Positions 5,568 through 5,630 of a DNA stretch of 5,630 bases are shown one piece after another (position 1 is the stretch's first letter; each line of letters starts with the position of its first letter). Both the position numbers and the translations under genes were made by a program. Source of the stretch: an uncultured Clostridia bacterium. GTDB lineage: Bacteria > Bacillota > Clostridia > Oscillospirales > Acutalibacteraceae. The notes under the pieces are model-generated. The model ran no database searches. It was not told where the DNA came from and saw nothing but the letters and a program-made list of their open reading frames with translations. Location: contig CAMJYF010000150.1 of NCBI GenBank assembly GCA_946409885.1, positions 1 through 5,630 on the forward strand, given 5' to 3'.

Positions 5568-5630
5568 TTGTCCCCCGTAAAAAAATTCATGATTGGGCGG
5601 GGAAAAAGCGGTTTTCTTTTCCGGCGGGAT

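Noticed and set aside
5589..5630. A possible divergent gene start on the plus strand (ATGATTGGGCGG), open to the window edge
   Set aside because: There are only 14 codons, no ribosome site, and no promoter on that strand.
5575..5630. A possible minus-strand terminator of an upstream gene (a T-run near 5579-5586 with an imperfect GGAAAAG/CTTTTTCC pairing)
   Set aside because: The stem is weak, bulged and more than 10 nt from the T-run, so it is not a convincing intrinsic terminator.

Overview
The window carries four genes, all on the minus strand, in GC-rich DNA with Shine-Dalgarno sites. Secretion signals, a dockerin, an internalin-J-like leucine-rich repeat (LRR) protein and a VanY-type carboxypeptidase together suggest a gut-type clostridial Firmicute, most likely Oscillospiraceae/Ruminococcaceae. 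The taxonomic call is inference from gene content; no marker gene is present.

Layout, in the direction of transcription (high to low coordinates): a near-consensus sigma-A promoter (5520-5549) with an AT-rich palindrome upstream. Next is a leader of about 70 nt with two adjacent GC hairpins ending next to the Shine-Dalgarno sequence. It is followed by a three-gene cluster read as one operon: a membrane-anchored M15/VanY D,D-carboxypeptidase (4599-5441), an 873-residue secreted protein with three EF-hand-like/LRR/beta modules, a cysteine-rich segment and a C-terminal dockerin (1957-4578), and a secreted SGNH/GDSL hydrolase (1096-1926). The gaps are 20 and 30 nt. A strong intrinsic terminator (1042-1078) ends the unit 17 nt after the last stop codon.

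Directly behind the terminator is a second transcription unit with its own promoter (989-1018), whose -35 overlaps a perfect 9-bp inverted repeat. It encodes a cytoplasmic protein of the NAT_N/GNAT_C 'acyltransferase domain-containing' type (43-963). Past its stop codon, a 7-bp tandem repeat runs to the window edge.

All three operon products are predicted to act outside the membrane: one trims peptidoglycan stem peptides, one is a multidomain binding/scaffolding-like protein with a dockerin, and one is an esterase-like hydrolase. A joint role at the cell wall or on an extracellular substrate is plausible but inferred. I saw no CRISPR array, RNA gene, transposase or phage gene. The known families explain most of the window; the least explained parts are the dockerin-LRR protein and the regulatory structures at the two promoters.
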